64,000 nt of DNA, from positions 5,431,088 through 5,495,087 of the forward strand of contig CAJSYZ010000003.1 of assembly GCA_910574455.1 (NCBI GenBank), in the 5' to 3' direction. Of the stretch, positions 33,960 through 45,490 are shown piece after piece (position 1 is the first letter of the stretch; every line of letters begins with the position of its first letter). Under the pieces are notes generated by a model, which did no database searches, had not been told where the DNA came from, and saw nothing but the letters and a program-made list of their open reading frames with translations. Made by a program: the position numbers and the translations under genes. This DNA comes from Trichaptum fuscoviolaceum (lineage: Eukaryota > Basidiomycota > Agaricomycetes > Hymenochaetales > Trichaptaceae).

Positions 33960-35300
33960 TCACCTAATAGGGACCAGTAGCACGATGCCGTGCATCACGC
34001 GTGACGGACACGGATCCTTAAACTCAGGGTCCGTGCCCTGTATCAATCTAATTGTTGTTTTCTAGCGTTATTAATTTTGTCAAATTTCCATAAAGTGATC
34101 AATGTGCTTTGCTCCACGATAAATAGGGACCGGTGATGTTCAGTTGGCAAGTATACAAAAAAATTGATGAATATGATTTTTGGGCCCTTGATGTTGTTTT
34201 GTTATATTAGTCCGGTTACCGGCATGCATGCTTACCGTAAATCACGTGAAAGATTTTGTGATGTTATAAGTGGCGCATCAGTGAAAGCCTCGTTGTTCTT
34301 CTTGATTGTCTACCTCTAAAGTCAACGCCACACTGTTTTGCAAGTTCGTATATACTGGAGTCCATCCTCTGATCATTTTCATTGGTATTCCTACGTAGGA
34401 ACGAGAATGTGTATGCTGCGGTGGAAGCAGCAGCCGACGACAAGGTTTAGCACTTGGGCTTCTGAAGCGCCTTTTGGGTGACCCTCTGTACTTTATCGGA
34501 CTCTAGGTGCAGCTGCGGCGAGCACTTGGGTTTCTGAAGCGCCTTTTGGGTGACCCTCTGTAGTCGTGACTGGAGTGTTGTTTGCTCTTGCTAGTCCAAA
34601 GCTATTTGTTATTGTTGTTATGTGTATCGTATTGTTTGCTTTGCTCTTACGAACATGCATCAGAGTTCGAATATATCTCTGTACAAGTATAGAGGGCGTA
34701 ATTGTCTGTGGACAAGTGTACTAAACAAATAATAGCTATGGCGATGTGTTTGATGAACGTCCTTATTGTTTCTATGGTAGCGGAGACGGTTGCCTACGGG
34801 AGGGTTGTCTCTGACTCTAGAGTTAGCTGCAGTGATAACTTGGGCTCACCATTTCGATAAGTCCACAAGTCCGAGTCGCTAAGTCCACAAGTCCACAGAC
34901 ACTAGTCACTAACTTCAGAAGTCCAGATACCGGTTGCTAGGAACAAGGAACACTTGTCCACTTACCGGTAACTAATTTTACTGGGCCGTAGAAAACAAGT
35001 CGAAGTAGTCATTAGAATAAGTCCCAGAAATGTGTTGCAAGTCCGGGTATTCTAACATACTCAGGTCTCATTAAATGTAATTCTACTGATCATCTATTTA
35101 CAGCTCTCCAATCTCTCCAACTTCCGCCAACTTCGCTCATTGTGTTGTAACACACTCTCAGCTCCTCTCATGCGTGTTCTGCTCCAACACAGAGGCTGCT
35201 TTTCTGTCTCGGTTCTCTGTGCTCAGAGACTGCCTGAATGCCTTCGCCTGCGCGGTCGACCGCAAGCTAGAATGCATCAATGTTAGAGAAACACTAGAGC
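33960..35300. other. Intergenic region with short repeats only
   Basis: No supported gene. Contains the duplicated 42-bp segment at 34449-34562 and, at 34855-34975, irregular repeats of AAGTCCACAAGTCC. Confidence 0.45.
34449..34562 (+). repeat. Direct repeat of 42 bp
   Basis: 34449-34490 and 34521-34562 both read AGCACTTGGG(C/T)TTCTGAAGCG then CCTTTTGGGTGACCCTCTGT, with one mismatch. Confidence 0.9.
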
Positions 35301-35364
35301 CATGGATACGGCTACACAGGGGACATCACTGGCTGGCTAGAAAACAAGAGTAAGTGGAGGACGG

Positions 35365-36080
35365 TGTTCATTGCGACATTGGAGTACGAGATCAGAGAAT
35401 GTTAAAAGTCGAAGGTCAAGATCGGTGGTCTTGGTGTGGTGAGTACGTTGATGGTTAAGGCGAGGTCGGACGTACCTGATCTGGGTTGTACCACAGATGA
35501 AAGACATCGAGTACCCGGCTGGTGAACGAGCAGAAACTATCGTCTTTGGCGAACGGTACCTCATCGAGGTCGAGACGAACGTACTCGACAACATCACATA
35601 CGTTATCCTCTACTCGCCGGTCTTCCGTACGCAAACGAAGGCAGACCAGTATCTTCCGCGCGCATGGACGACCTCAGCTCAGCCATCTTGTACTCGACAT
35701 GGAACCAGGCTATCGCAGCGACCGTCATGCGACACCCGCAGATTGATATCTACCACATTAATGACTACCATGGTGTGCTCGCTGCTATTCATCTCCTCCC
35801 GAAGGTCCTCCCGGTATGCTTGTCTCTCCACAACGCAGAGCTCTAGGGCCTGTGGCAGCTCCGCACGAAGGAGGAAATGAAGAAGTGTGCTCGGCGTTCA
35901 ATATCAGCAAGAAGCACTGCACGAAGTACGTTCAGTTTGGAAAGACGTTGAACTTACTCCACGCCGCAGCATTCTTCATCAGTGTGCACCAGAAATGAAT
36001 CAGTGTCGCTGGTGTGTCTTAAAAATATGGTCAACGGTCGTGGGTGCGTTACCCGGCGCTTTGGACACTAAGCATGTAGA
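35365..36080 (+). pseudogene. AGS1: Alpha-1,3-glucan synthase fragment (copy B)
   Basis: The plus strand reads [20 protein letters not shown] (35500), [20 protein letters not shown] (35565), then a frame change after [26 protein letters not shown] (35664), [20 protein letters not shown] (35740) and [13 protein letters not shown] followed by TAG at 35843-35845. About 715 bp is about 97-98 percent identical to 41998-42690, including the same frame change and the same stop. It is therefore a recent copy of an already dead gene, or the reverse. Beyond 36090 the similarity stops and an unrelated coiled-coil-like frame (ALEEEEKASELELALAKAV) follows to about 36260. Confidence 0.88.
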
Positions 36081-36089
36081 CTCGGATCA

Positions 36090-36260
36090 AACGAACAGCC
36101 TCACTCACAGTGGCGCTCGAGGAAGAGGAGAAAGCCTCTGAGCTGGAGTTGGCACTTGCGAAGGCGGTCTTGAGGACGGAGAACGTGCAGGTCCAGCTGA
36201 ACGCACAGCTTGGAAAGATTGCGACGTCAAGTTTCCAAAGCGGAGTCTTCTCTTGCGAAC
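36090..36260 (+). pseudogene. Coiled-coil protein fragment joined to glucan synthase copy B
   Basis: An open stretch rich in Glu, Ala, Leu and Gln with heptad-like spacing (LEEEEKASELELALAKAVLR, QVQLNAQLGKI), without start or end. Source gene not recognised. Confidence 0.4.
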
Positions 36261-36269
36261 GAGGCGTAG

Positions 36270-37550
36270 CGGGCTAATTTAACGGCGGACATGCTCGGTC
36301 GGGCCTACAAAAGCTTTGGTTTTACTCACAAAGTCCGTCGAGGAGGAAAGGCGGAGGACCGACGTTCGCAGCATGCAATTACCATACTTCAAGCATCATT
36401 GCATGTTGAGACGGAGAGAGAGAGCGAATTCCGCAGAAGACAAGATTTCGGCGATTCAGAATGAAAAAAAGATGGACTCATGGTAGGCCTTGAAAAGGAG
36501 ATGTACAATGTGTACAAGTTCTCATTGTACTGTAGTATACAAGCAGGGATTAGTATGTGGTTTGTGGTTTTCAATGTGATAGCTTCTTTCCATTGTTTTT
36601 CTTTATATTTTTATTCCTTTATTATTGGGCTTTACGTTGTTTCTGGCTCGATATGATTGAGGTCAGTGAGAGTTAGGTAAGTTGTCTGCTGATGACTCGG
36701 TTGTGGTCTACAAGCTTTGCCGATGAATGAGTGCACTCTTTTAACTCACATATCCATCTAACCGAGCCCGCATGTTGGGCAATAAACTAGAAATGGATAT
36801 TAATTAAGTCAAGGGGTATGTTATTGAAGGAGATATTTTCAGAAGAATGTTGTAGTTGTGTATAGTATTGCAGTCGATTGATACCGATAAGAAGATTTAG
36901 CTACTTATGCCGAGCGTAATGCCAGATACTATATATATTTACATATGAACCAGCTCATTAGTGCAGATACACATTTACTCCTTAGTTGATTCGAGTAGGT
37001 AGCAAACGAGATCTCATTGTTACTGGAAGTGGAGATTCTATATTTGCATACAAAATTTGGAATATATAAAGATAAATACAATGCGAAGATTAGCTATGAG
37101 CGTTTGTTTATTAAAGCATATATACACAAGTATTATTAAGTAGACTGTTGAATATAACATAAAGGTTGAGAAAGAGATGTTATGGAAGATGAATTAAGGA
37201 GATCAACTCAAGGGGGTTCGGTGCTCTATACCATGTCTGCGCACTTGTTTTATTAAAATATGAGCGCATATAGATTCAGTCAGACGTTCTAGTGATAAGA
37301 GTAACATTGTTGTGCCGGTCCTTGACATGAAAATAAGTGAGTCAGAAAGGTGAGAGACACAGCATGACGGCTCAACTCACCAGCTTTCCCGAATGCAATT
37401 TTTGTTCGGATGTATCGTGGTCCGCGCTAATTTCGATAGGTACTCTATCAATTAGAGTTTTATTAAAGTGCTTCAGAGTAAACAACTTCCTCCGTCTGTC
37501 TATATTCTCTACAGACATGATTTCAACGTGAAGACAACAAGGTGAGGTTG
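36270..37550. other. AT-rich intergenic region with one dispersed repeat
   Basis: No gene supported. The stretch 36815-37010 recurs at 45075-45265. Confidence 0.45.
36815..37010 (+). repeat. Dispersed ~190-bp repeat, copy 1 (copy 2 at 45075-45265)
   Basis: Shared: TATGTTATTGA, AATGTTGTAGTTGTGTAT, TTGATACCGA, CGAGCGTAATG/CCAAGCGTAATG, CAGATACT, ATATATTTACATATGAACCA, GCTCATT, GATTCG(A/G)GTAGGTAGCAAACG. Same orientation, roughly 80-85 percent identity. In both places it lies downstream of glucan synthase fragments. Confidence 0.75.
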
Positions 37551-37557
37551 ATATTGA

Positions 37558-37881
37558 TCACGAACCTAATATGGTATTGGGTTTGTCGGCTTCCTTCTTC
37601 GTAGGTCGTGGTCGTACGATGACTGAATTTGAACAAGGTGTAAGAGTAAGAACAGCAGATTTAACAGTCGAGTTTAGCTTACGCGGCATCCGCTTGGCGT
37701 CTCCTCCCATTGAGTTTCTCTTCGTTTTCTTTCTTTTTGGTTGTTTTGTTGTCGAGTTGTTCTGATCGGAAGATAGAACTAATTGGCGAGGGTCGATTGT
37801 GAGAGGGAGAGATTTCCCAGCGATGTTGGGGATGGTCTGTGGTCGTTTGTCTCTGGGTGGAATACGAATAGTTCTTGCCAT
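37558..37881 (-). CDS. Small basic protein, unknown
   Basis: A 107-residue open frame from an ATG, rich in Lys, Arg and Pro (IRIPPRDKRPQTIPNIAGKS; KQPKRKKTKRNSMGGDAKRM; PRKLNSTVKSAV). The core RMPRKLNSTVK reappears as SMPRKLHSTV at about 47762-47789 on the plus strand with similar DNA, so at least this part belongs to a repeated sequence. It could be a genuine small nuclear protein or a chance frame in a repeat. Confidence 0.3.
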   Translation of the reverse strand: MARTIRIPPRDKRPQTIPNIAGKSLPLTIDPRQLVLSSDQNNSTTKQPKRKKTKRNSMGGDAKRMPRKLNSTVKSAVLTLTPCSNSVIVRPRPTKKEADKPNTILGS

Positions 37882-38399
37882 GGATAACGCGGAAAGCTGC
37901 AGACATCAGAATGAGTGCGTGTTCTAGATTCCGTAACGGAGGAAAGCTCACCCTGAGGGCGACAAATAAGATGTTGATGCAACGATACGTGGGTGAGGAG
38001 GAAATAAAAATTCTCAAGCCAGCAAGGCTGATGGCAACTGGTAGGAAAGAGGCGAGGAAAAAAGAACGCGTACGGCCAGTAGTTGTTATGTAAAGGTTAG
38101 CGAATTTGTGCAATAGTCTTGTCTATCACTGTATTGCCACGTCGTCTCCTTTATGCTCAGTTGGCAGACGTATATCTCAATACCATACAGGCTATGGGTT
38201 GCGTTTATCTCATCTTCAGGGAAACAGCGTATCTAGATCTATCTAGGTGCAACATGTGTGTCTGCGGAAGCTTTTACTATTATACGAAGCTATTTGAATA
38301 ATGATGGAATAATGTAGTGTATTAAAGGGAAGCTTAATAGAGCAAGGTTGAAGTGTAGATCACTGGACCGAAGTTTAGGTTTTTGACATGAGTGTGATT

Positions 38400-39295
38400 G
38401 CAGTCGAGACAGCAGATCTGTGACTGCAAAGAACGTCTCGTGTGATCGATAGTGCTGAGGATGTACAGGTGTGAATGTGAGCTTGAGAAGGAACTGCATG
38501 AGCGACTGAAGGAACGTACATTGTGGATGTCAACAAGGGTCGGTCGTTTGACGGCAGTGATATGACTGCGGCGCAATCGCATTGCGGCTCTATACGTGGC
38601 CGGATCGCCTGCGGTTTGCGGGGCGGTGTGACCACACCGTGTCCCAATCTTATGGAAGTTAGCACAAGAGGGAATGTTAACGATCATGCAAAACACGCAT
38701 TCCTTGACTATGACGCCCGCTTCATCGACCGTCGTCGTCCGCGTGTGGCTGACAATGGGTATCATTGCCTGAACTTTCGATACATCTTCAGGTATTCTGT
38801 TCTTCCGCTCGACCGCTCGAAGTCTCTACATGCCTCCAGCGGAACGACGCGCTGCACACAAGTCAGCCACCTTGCTAGAGCACAGAGCAAGCTCACACAT
38901 ACCTCTTCTTTAAGGCCTCTGCTCTTCAGATCCTTGTATGCCCTCTCAAACACGGGCCATGTTCAAATCGCCCTTCACCATGCTCTCCTCATCCTCCCTC
39001 GACCCCCGGTTGACAGGAATCAGGCTTGCTTGAAACTCTGCGTAAGCACGCCAGACCATGACGCTGCCACTCAAGTGCACAAGGCATTACTGATACAGAG
39101 CTTTTGTATGCTGACGTTCCCCCTGCTCAAACTTGAAGTCGATGTATTGTGACAGCAGATCTGTGAGTACGAAGAGCGGCTTGTGTGAGAGGGGTGCTGA
39201 GGATGTACAACATTCTGGAAGTAAGCGTGAGAATGAACTGCATGAGCGACTGAAGGAACGTACCTTGTGGCTGTCAAAAAAGGGTGATGTTGTCT
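38400..39295 (+). repeat. Direct repeats (38405-38545 and 39150-39295) flanking a CLF1 fragment
   Basis: Both contain GACAGCAGATCTGTGA, GTGCTGAGGATGTACA and GAACTGCATGAGCGACTGAA GGAACGTAC (split here). They are about 145 bp long, same orientation, separated by about 600 bp that holds the CLF1-like remnant. Confidence 0.8.
38760..39010 (-). pseudogene. Crooked-neck/CLF1 splicing factor C-terminal fragment
   Basis: Minus strand: EDEESMVKGDLNMARV near 38990, FERAYKDLKSRGLKEE (38950), an intron-like gap, then RVVPLEACRDFERSSG (38850). The HAT-repeat style ERAYKDLKxxGLKEER, followed by a LLEAWKxFE-like segment, matches the tail of the CLF1/CRNKL1 pre-mRNA splicing factor as I know it. One frame change lies before FERAY. 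Only about 80 residues remain. Confidence 0.6.
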
Positions 39296-39649
39296 TGCTC
39301 ATTATTCGTCTGGCTCCGTCGAAGTAACTGTCGGAGGGGTTCATGATGTTGTGAACAACACGGATTGGAAGTTTATGAGTGAATTACATGATTAGTTGGA
39401 TGAGACCGACATACTTAGGAAATGAGCACCTTAGCAAGTAATCTGACGTCGTCCGACTGCTCTGAGTGGTTATAGTGTATCGGTAAGGTGTTGCGCTCGA
39501 GGCTATGGAAGTAAAAGCTATGGCAGTCAGTCTTAAGGATTACATCAGATCCAAATAAGGAAAAAACCAGTTTTTCTCACTATTATTGTCGAATCACTGT
39601 ACTATACTTCTGTTGACACCCGCCAATGTCGGTCGTACATCTCTGATCT

Positions 39650-42600
39650 AACACAGTGGAATCAGAATGTCAACCAGAACGCTGAGGACCCATCGCAGTA
39701 CCAATCCACACAAAAGAACACTACCTACACACTGTCACCTCCCGACTGGCGGGCACTGCCACTTTACACTGCTGCTCGACAAGTTCGCCCATGGCGACCT
39801 GAACAACAACAACCTCTTCCAGACAATGCTCGGAAAAAATTGGGGCGAGACGCAGCTGTGCTTTAGCGGTGATGTAGATGGATTGCCGAACTAACTCGAT
39901 TACCTCCGACGCATGCGCATCAAGGGCAGTTTCATTGCGAATACTGCGTTCGTGAGCATGCCATGGCAGGCAGTCTCGTCTTCCCTTCTTGACTTCACGA
40001 CTGTCGACTCCATTTGGGAAACGAACGACGATTGGGTTGGCTTAATTAACGAAGTGCATGCACACCGGATGTACATCATGATGGATTTCACTGTTGGTTC
40101 CATGGGTGATCATTTAGGTTCCTCTAGGTGAGTAATGGGAGTAACTAGCTATAAGCACAGTACATCTGACAACTTTTTACAACGCAGCCATCTGAATGAA
40201 TCGACACCATCTATCTCGCATGAAGACAATGCCGTTTGGAAGCGACCAAAGTTTGCGCCATGGGCGATAAGGATTTCACGATTACAAACGAACGCAGCTC
40301 GTCTTGTACGCTTCCCAACCTTCTGATATCGACCTTAATACTACCTCGAACAGTTCCATGGCGTCGGGACTCGACCAGTATGGTGCTGGAGGCCTTCCGT
40401 GTTCATGCGATTAGCAGGGACAAAGTTCGCATCCGTGCAAGATCTTCTGCGGGAGTGGCATCCTCAAGTGATGGCGAAGATCAAGACGTCTGTTTGCTTG
40501 TCGATCAAGGCGCTCGACGTCGACGCCATTCGTAGCGAAAAGAATGCGCAAGTCATATTGGACGCATTGACGGAATGGATCACAGCTATGCGCTTGTGAC
40601 CTGAAAGAGTCTAAACAACTTCTCTATTGACGGCGAACTCACCGATGGCAGCATCTTTGCAGCTTTGGCCGTGGTCGCGCACCGATGATGTTGCCGCCTT
40701 CATCTATCTGCGATTCACATCATAACATCGGACGATAATCAGTACTTCCTCCGTTCTAAGGGTGTCAATGGTCTTCGTGGCGTTGCGTTCCACTACTCAA
40801 CTTATCGTTCCCTCATGCTTCGACGAAGACGCTCTACGAACGGCGCACTCCTCACTCCCGTGACTTCTATGCCCGCGCTTGCCAGCAATGTCCAGGCGGG
40901 TTTCACACCTCAACGACAATTAGCCGCTCAACCTCCCACCACCGAGACGTCGACGCCCTCAGTCACACCTTCTACGCAGTCTCGTACGCATCGCATTCGC
41001 CTTCTTCCCCACTTGAATCGAATCGCTCGCTTCACTTCGAACCCATCATGCGAGATGACAAAGAAGGCAATGTACTCTTTCAGATAGGCCGATTCTCTGA
41101 CAGTGACCGACCTGGTCCCAGTGTTGAAACGCTGAATGCCCAAAATACAATCACACTGGCCTTCAAGAGCAAGGTTGCAAGCCGCGCTCATGCAGAAGTC
41201 TGGTGCGAAGACGGTAGCAAGTTCTTTATCAAGGATACCAAGTCTAGTTCCGGCACATTCCTCAACCACACCAGACTCAGTGCACCAAACACAGAATCAA
41301 GACCTTCCCCATTGAAATCCTGTGCAAGGGTCCGCCCGCAATTCCATGGTCTTCCCTCCGCGGACTACGACAATGATACGACTCGGGCTCTAGGAAGTAC
41401 AAGTTCACGCACCAGGCGCTGGGCGCGGATATGTTCAGGTACTCGTGGAACTACGGATAGAACTAGACGACGTGGGCTGCGTATGAGGATGTGACGAGCA
41501 TAGATAAGAGCTTGTTTGATAATGATGAGAATTGGTGGAAAGATGAGTATATTATTGTGTAACGTAAGCGCTTTTATTCCTACGTGTGCTGTATTCTTAC
41601 TGACTCGTCTTGTATTAGACTGATCTGGTACTGCTGCATCAGCGCAAACTATTGTACATGCGGACAGGAGTAATGCCCACCAGCGCCGTGTCCCTCAGTT
41701 CCTCGCGAATGGACCGTTCAATACGTGGGGTTTCGACAGAGGAGTGAACTTACAGATGGACAATACTGCTAATGGACGCTGTGAGCTTGAGATCATGAGC
41801 ACGTGGCTGACATATCTCAGCTCAACATCGGCTTCGATGTTTATCTCTACGGCGATACAGACGGCGACTGCGTCATGAACCGCCTCCCGCCCAATTCGGC
41901 TGCGCCTAATTACTTGGACACCAGCGCCCCGCCATATCCAATATTTCCCGTGGACGTTGGTCCTAGACGACTTGACGCTGCGGTGGAGCCTCGAGAGGAC
42001 GGTGTTCATGCGACATTGGAGTACGAGATCAGAGAATGTTAAAAGTCGAAGGTCAAGATCGGTGGTCTTGGTGTGGTGAGTACGTTGATGGTTAAGGCGA
42101 GGTCGGACGTACCTGATCTGGGTTGTACCACAGATGAAAGACATCGAGTACCCGGCTGGTGAACGAGCAGAAACTATCGTCTTTGGCGAACGGTACCTCA
42201 TCGAGGTCGAGACGAACATACTCGATAACATCACATACATTATCCTCAACTCGCCGGTCTTCCGTACGCAAACGAAGGCAGACCCGTATCTTCCGCGCGC
42301 ATGGACGACCTCAGCTCAGCCATCTTGTACTCGACATGGAACCAGGCTATCGCAGCGACCGTCATGCGACACCCGCAGATTGATATCTACCACATTAATG
42401 ACTACCACGGTGTGCTCGCTGCTATTCATCTCCTCCCGAAGGTCCTCCCGGTATGCTTGTCTCTCCACAACGCAGAGCTCTAGGGCCTGTGGCAGCTCCG
42501 CACGGAGGAGGAAATGAAGGAAGTGTGCTCGGCGTTCAATATCAGCAAGAAGCACTGCACGAAACTTGCTCCACGCCGCGGCGTCCTTCATCAGTGTGCA

Positions 42601-44380
42601 CCAGAAATCGATGGGTGTCGCTGGTGTGTCTTAAAAATATGGTCAATGATCATGGCTGCGTTACCCGGCGCTCTGGACACTAAGCATGTCGACTCGTTCA
42701 CGATCCCGGACCCGACGGATATTGCTGCTTTGGACAAACAGGCTGTTCAGATAAAGGTCAATCATATCCATGAGGAGGTAGAGGCGAAATGTTCGGAGTT
42801 CAAGCGGCAGGCTCAGGACTCGGAGTGAGCTGATATTGCTTAGGACCCTAAGGCTGATCTCTTCGTGTTCGTCGGTCGTTGGTTCAAGCAGAAGAATGTG
42901 GATCATACTGCGGCGTGATGCCTTCGCTGTGAGGTTTTATCTAACTAACTGGACGAATGTTTGCTCATTTCTTGTTGACTGTCTAGAAAACCGTTCCTCG
43001 ACGCTGTTGATCTGTGTCGTCGCCGCCATTGTTTGTATGGTCGCTTTGCTGCGGAGAAGTCTCCTCGTCTCATGGAGATTTATCCGGAACGAGTGTTCTC
43101 GAAGCCGGAGTTCACTGCTATGCCTCTGTACTTTTTCAGTGGTGCCGACTTCACTTCCATCTCTTTGCGTAATGAGCGGTTTGGTTTAGTCGCTGTCGAG
43201 TTCGGTCGCAAGGCTGCCCTTGGTGTTGGTGTTCATCTTGGTGGTTTCGGTGTCATGCCTTGATGGGTAAGCTCATATTCTCTGTTTCTAATCTGCAATC
43301 TGACTTTGGTCACAGTGGCTCCCTGTCGAATTGAGTTCAACAGCACACATGTTGTCCCAGCTTACGAAGACAAATAGAATGTCTACGGAAGAACAGCATG
43401 TTATCTTGCGTGCTCAATCTGCTGTTAATCGGTTCCCGGTTGCTGAATGGCGTCAGCGCATGGAAGATTTCCACAAGCGCAGTCTTAATACGCAGACAGA
43501 TCACTGGCTGTCTGGCATGGAGACCTTCGGATGGTGAATCTGAGCATGCGCCTCGCATAGCAATCATGGGTACGGAGAGGTGGTATCCTGAACATTGGGA
43601 GGAGCCAACGCAGCGCAGCTGAGACACCCGAAGTATATATGAAAGTCCACAAAACTCGATCTCTGGATCTCCTGGAGCTTGGAGTCGTTCACTAACGCGC
43701 ATGAGCAGCATCTGCATGGCACGCTGGACGAATTCGGAATGCGCGATTCAGCCAGCTCTGATGTCTCCGAAGGCGAGGACTGCTTTGCGCGTTCGCGGAA
43801 TGCGAGCACGGTGTATGTCAGCGCCACTGGTGCCTTCAACCACGTTTTAGCAAAGGCGAACAAGCTTATTGCGAAGGATGCAATTGACGTTCCAGATCCA
43901 TTGCTCAACCCTGGAGATGAACCTCACCGGCCTTCATTCACTCTTGAGACTCGTCGGTCGAGTCTATTTCTTCTATCATCGATGAAAAGTCGGCTTCACC
44001 GTTGAACAAGGTCATCGCATTCTTTAGTGATGAAAATGGCGATGTTGCTCAGGACATCGTGCAGAAGCTGAAGGATTTATCGCCTGATAATTCGAAAGGT
44101 GATCTGTCAATTGAGAAGTGCCTGCAGGAAAGCGAGAAGGCCTTCTTCGATAAGGTCCACAAGGATAAGATGTGCAGCTAGTATCATATGCTCCAAACGC
44201 GAATCGACATGGGGAGCCTTTAATTATGAACACGCTCGGCGTCAGTGTCCGGGTGTCCAACTTCTTAAGAACTTCTTTCAGAAGGAAGTTAGTCCTATGA
44301 CTCCTCGCTTCTTTGAAATTGTTAGCGATTACTGGCTTAGTGGACCGTTTGCTTATGGAGTAGTCGGATTTTGAAGTAAG
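39650..44380 (+). pseudogene. AGS1: Alpha-1,3-glucan synthase, long broken copy (copy C)
   Basis: Collinear remains of the enzyme in order. Extracellular amylase-like domain: FTLLLDKFAHGDLNNNN (39770), MPWQAVSSSLLDFTTVDS (39960), YIMMDFTVGSMGDHLG (40070), an intron (40128-40187), and WHPQVMAKIKT with IKALDVDAIRSEK (40460-40540). Then FHA insert material, resumption at about 41345 (YKFTHQALGADMFRYSW), an intron near 41570-41619, FLANGPFNTWGFDRG, and FDVYLYGDTDGDCVMNRLPP (41840). Synthase domain: 42134-42490, SSCSSVVGSS-region frames, [20 protein letters not shown] (43140), AVNRFPVAEWRQRMEDFHKR (43430), and LKDLSPDNSKGDLSIEK (44070). Many stops and frame changes, but introns are kept. The enzyme makes cell-wall alpha-glucan at the plasma membrane. 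Confidence 0.88.
40830..41340 (+). pseudogene. FHA-domain fragment (Dma1-like) inside the glucan synthase copy
   Basis: The plus strand reads THRIRLLPHL, EPIMRDDKEGNVLFQIGRFS (41040-41095), ITLAFKSKVASRAHAEVWCE (41150-41210) and FFIKDTKSSSGTFLNHTRLS (41225-41280). The GRF, SRxHAE and SSGTFLN motifs are the phosphothreonine-binding signature of FHA domains. Fungal Dma1/Chf-type FHA-RING ligases have this preceding PIMRE-like strand. The RING half is absent. A frame change separates the N-terminal Ser/Thr/Pro-rich part (40815-41030) from the domain. Confidence 0.8.
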
Positions 44381-44589
44381 CCACGCTATTACTCGTCATC
44401 GTGTTCATCATTGGCGTCTGGAGGCCGGAATGGGCGACAGAGCTGGATGAGCTGAAGTACGAGTCTGTGGCGGTTTGGAAGGAGGAGAAAGGGGAGAAAG
44501 CCATTTGCCAAGATCCTGCCGGATTTCACTTTTTGTTTACATTTTTGTTTACTTATTATTGTACTTACTTTACTCTTATAACTTGCTTA

Positions 44590-44867
44590 TTTACTTATAT
44601 TACCTGATTGACTGAAAACCGTTAATGCCTGACCTGACTGCCTGACTGCACCAACTTCAATGTCATGACGCGCTGCATTGCGAACGAAGCGAACCTGAAT
44701 ATGATGATGAACATAGTTCGCGACAAGAGATGCACATCGAGGTGTCAGACTTGGGCGTGAGTTCTTCCGTGTTATAGTTATCGATGGGCTGGAATTATTG
44801 ACTGGAATCAGACGCGTTACGGGAAATGCAATGGGAAGGAGGATGTCAAGGAGAAGAGCGTTGGGAC
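44590..44867. other. Short gap, nothing recognised
   Basis: Between two glucan synthase fragments; the single minus-strand frame (94 residues) has no recognisable motif. Confidence 0.35.
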
Positions 44868-45060
44868 TCATAACGGTGAGTCGAGAATGAGATATGTGAT
44901 GTTGTCGAGGACGTACGTCTCAACGTACGGCTTGCCAAAGATGACGACTTCAATAGGTTCTGCAGGTTCGCCAGCTGGGTACTGCATGTCCTTCACCGTC
45001 GGTGCAGCCCAGATGAGGTCGACGTTCGACATCACCTTGCTCATCTTCAAACTCATCACA
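44868..45060 (-). pseudogene. AGS1: Alpha-1,3-glucan synthase fragment (copy D)
   Basis: The minus strand reads VKDMQYPAGEPAEPIEVVIF (44990) and GKPYVETYVLDNITYLILDS (44930), the same ~60-residue segment as in copies A-C but in opposite orientation to copy C. Closer in sequence to an intact family member than copies B and C (AEPIEVVIFGKPY). Truncated at both ends. Confidence 0.82.
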
Positions 45061-45074
45061 CGAAGACCAATACG

Positions 45075-45265
45075 TCAAGCAGTATGTTATTGACAGAGAT
45101 ACTTTCAGAATAATGTTGTAGTTGTGTATGGTATTGATACCGAAAATGAGATTATGCTACTTACGCCAAGCGTAATGTCAGATACTTTATATATTTACAT
45201 ATGAACCAGCTCATTTCTCCAAATACACAGTAGCTTCTTCGTTGATTCGGGTAGGTAGCAAACGG
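45075..45265 (+). repeat. Dispersed ~190-bp repeat, copy 2
   Basis: Counterpart of 36815-37010. It ends where the inverted copy of the RING gene's 3' end begins. Confidence 0.75.
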
Positions 45266-45490
45266 TAGAGAGGGTCTCACGGATGGCAGGTAGGGAAGAT
45301 AGCCCACAAACACAACAGACAAAATGAGGCGGCTGCCCCAGAATCATATGCTATGACTGGCAGATGATTGACAATTGATAAGATAGAGAAGAGGGCCTGA
45401 GCCAGATTAGCATCCGAGTAAGAATGCTCATGTGCGTCTCCAGTTATTGTTAGGCCAAGTTATTTGACGGCTTTGAATATCTCCAGATCT
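45265..45490 (+). pseudogene. Inverted partial copy of the RING gene's last exon and downstream DNA
   Basis: 45265-45335 encodes VSRMAGREDSPQTQQT on the plus strand, matching the last exon of the RING gene on the minus strand at 48808-48735. 45340-45480 then matches 48505-48390 in reverse complement (AGAAGAGGGCCTGAGCCAGA, GCATCCGAGT, ATGCTCATGTGCG). About 220 bp present in the 48-kb arm (48505-48725) are missing here. Confidence 0.85.

Noticed and set aside
39440..39520. tRNA-like stretch (TGGTTATAGTGTATCGGTAAGG followed by GCGCTCGAGG) suggesting a tRNA or SINE head
   Set aside because: Resembles an A box only; no B box (GGTTCRANNCC) or cloverleaf could be drawn.
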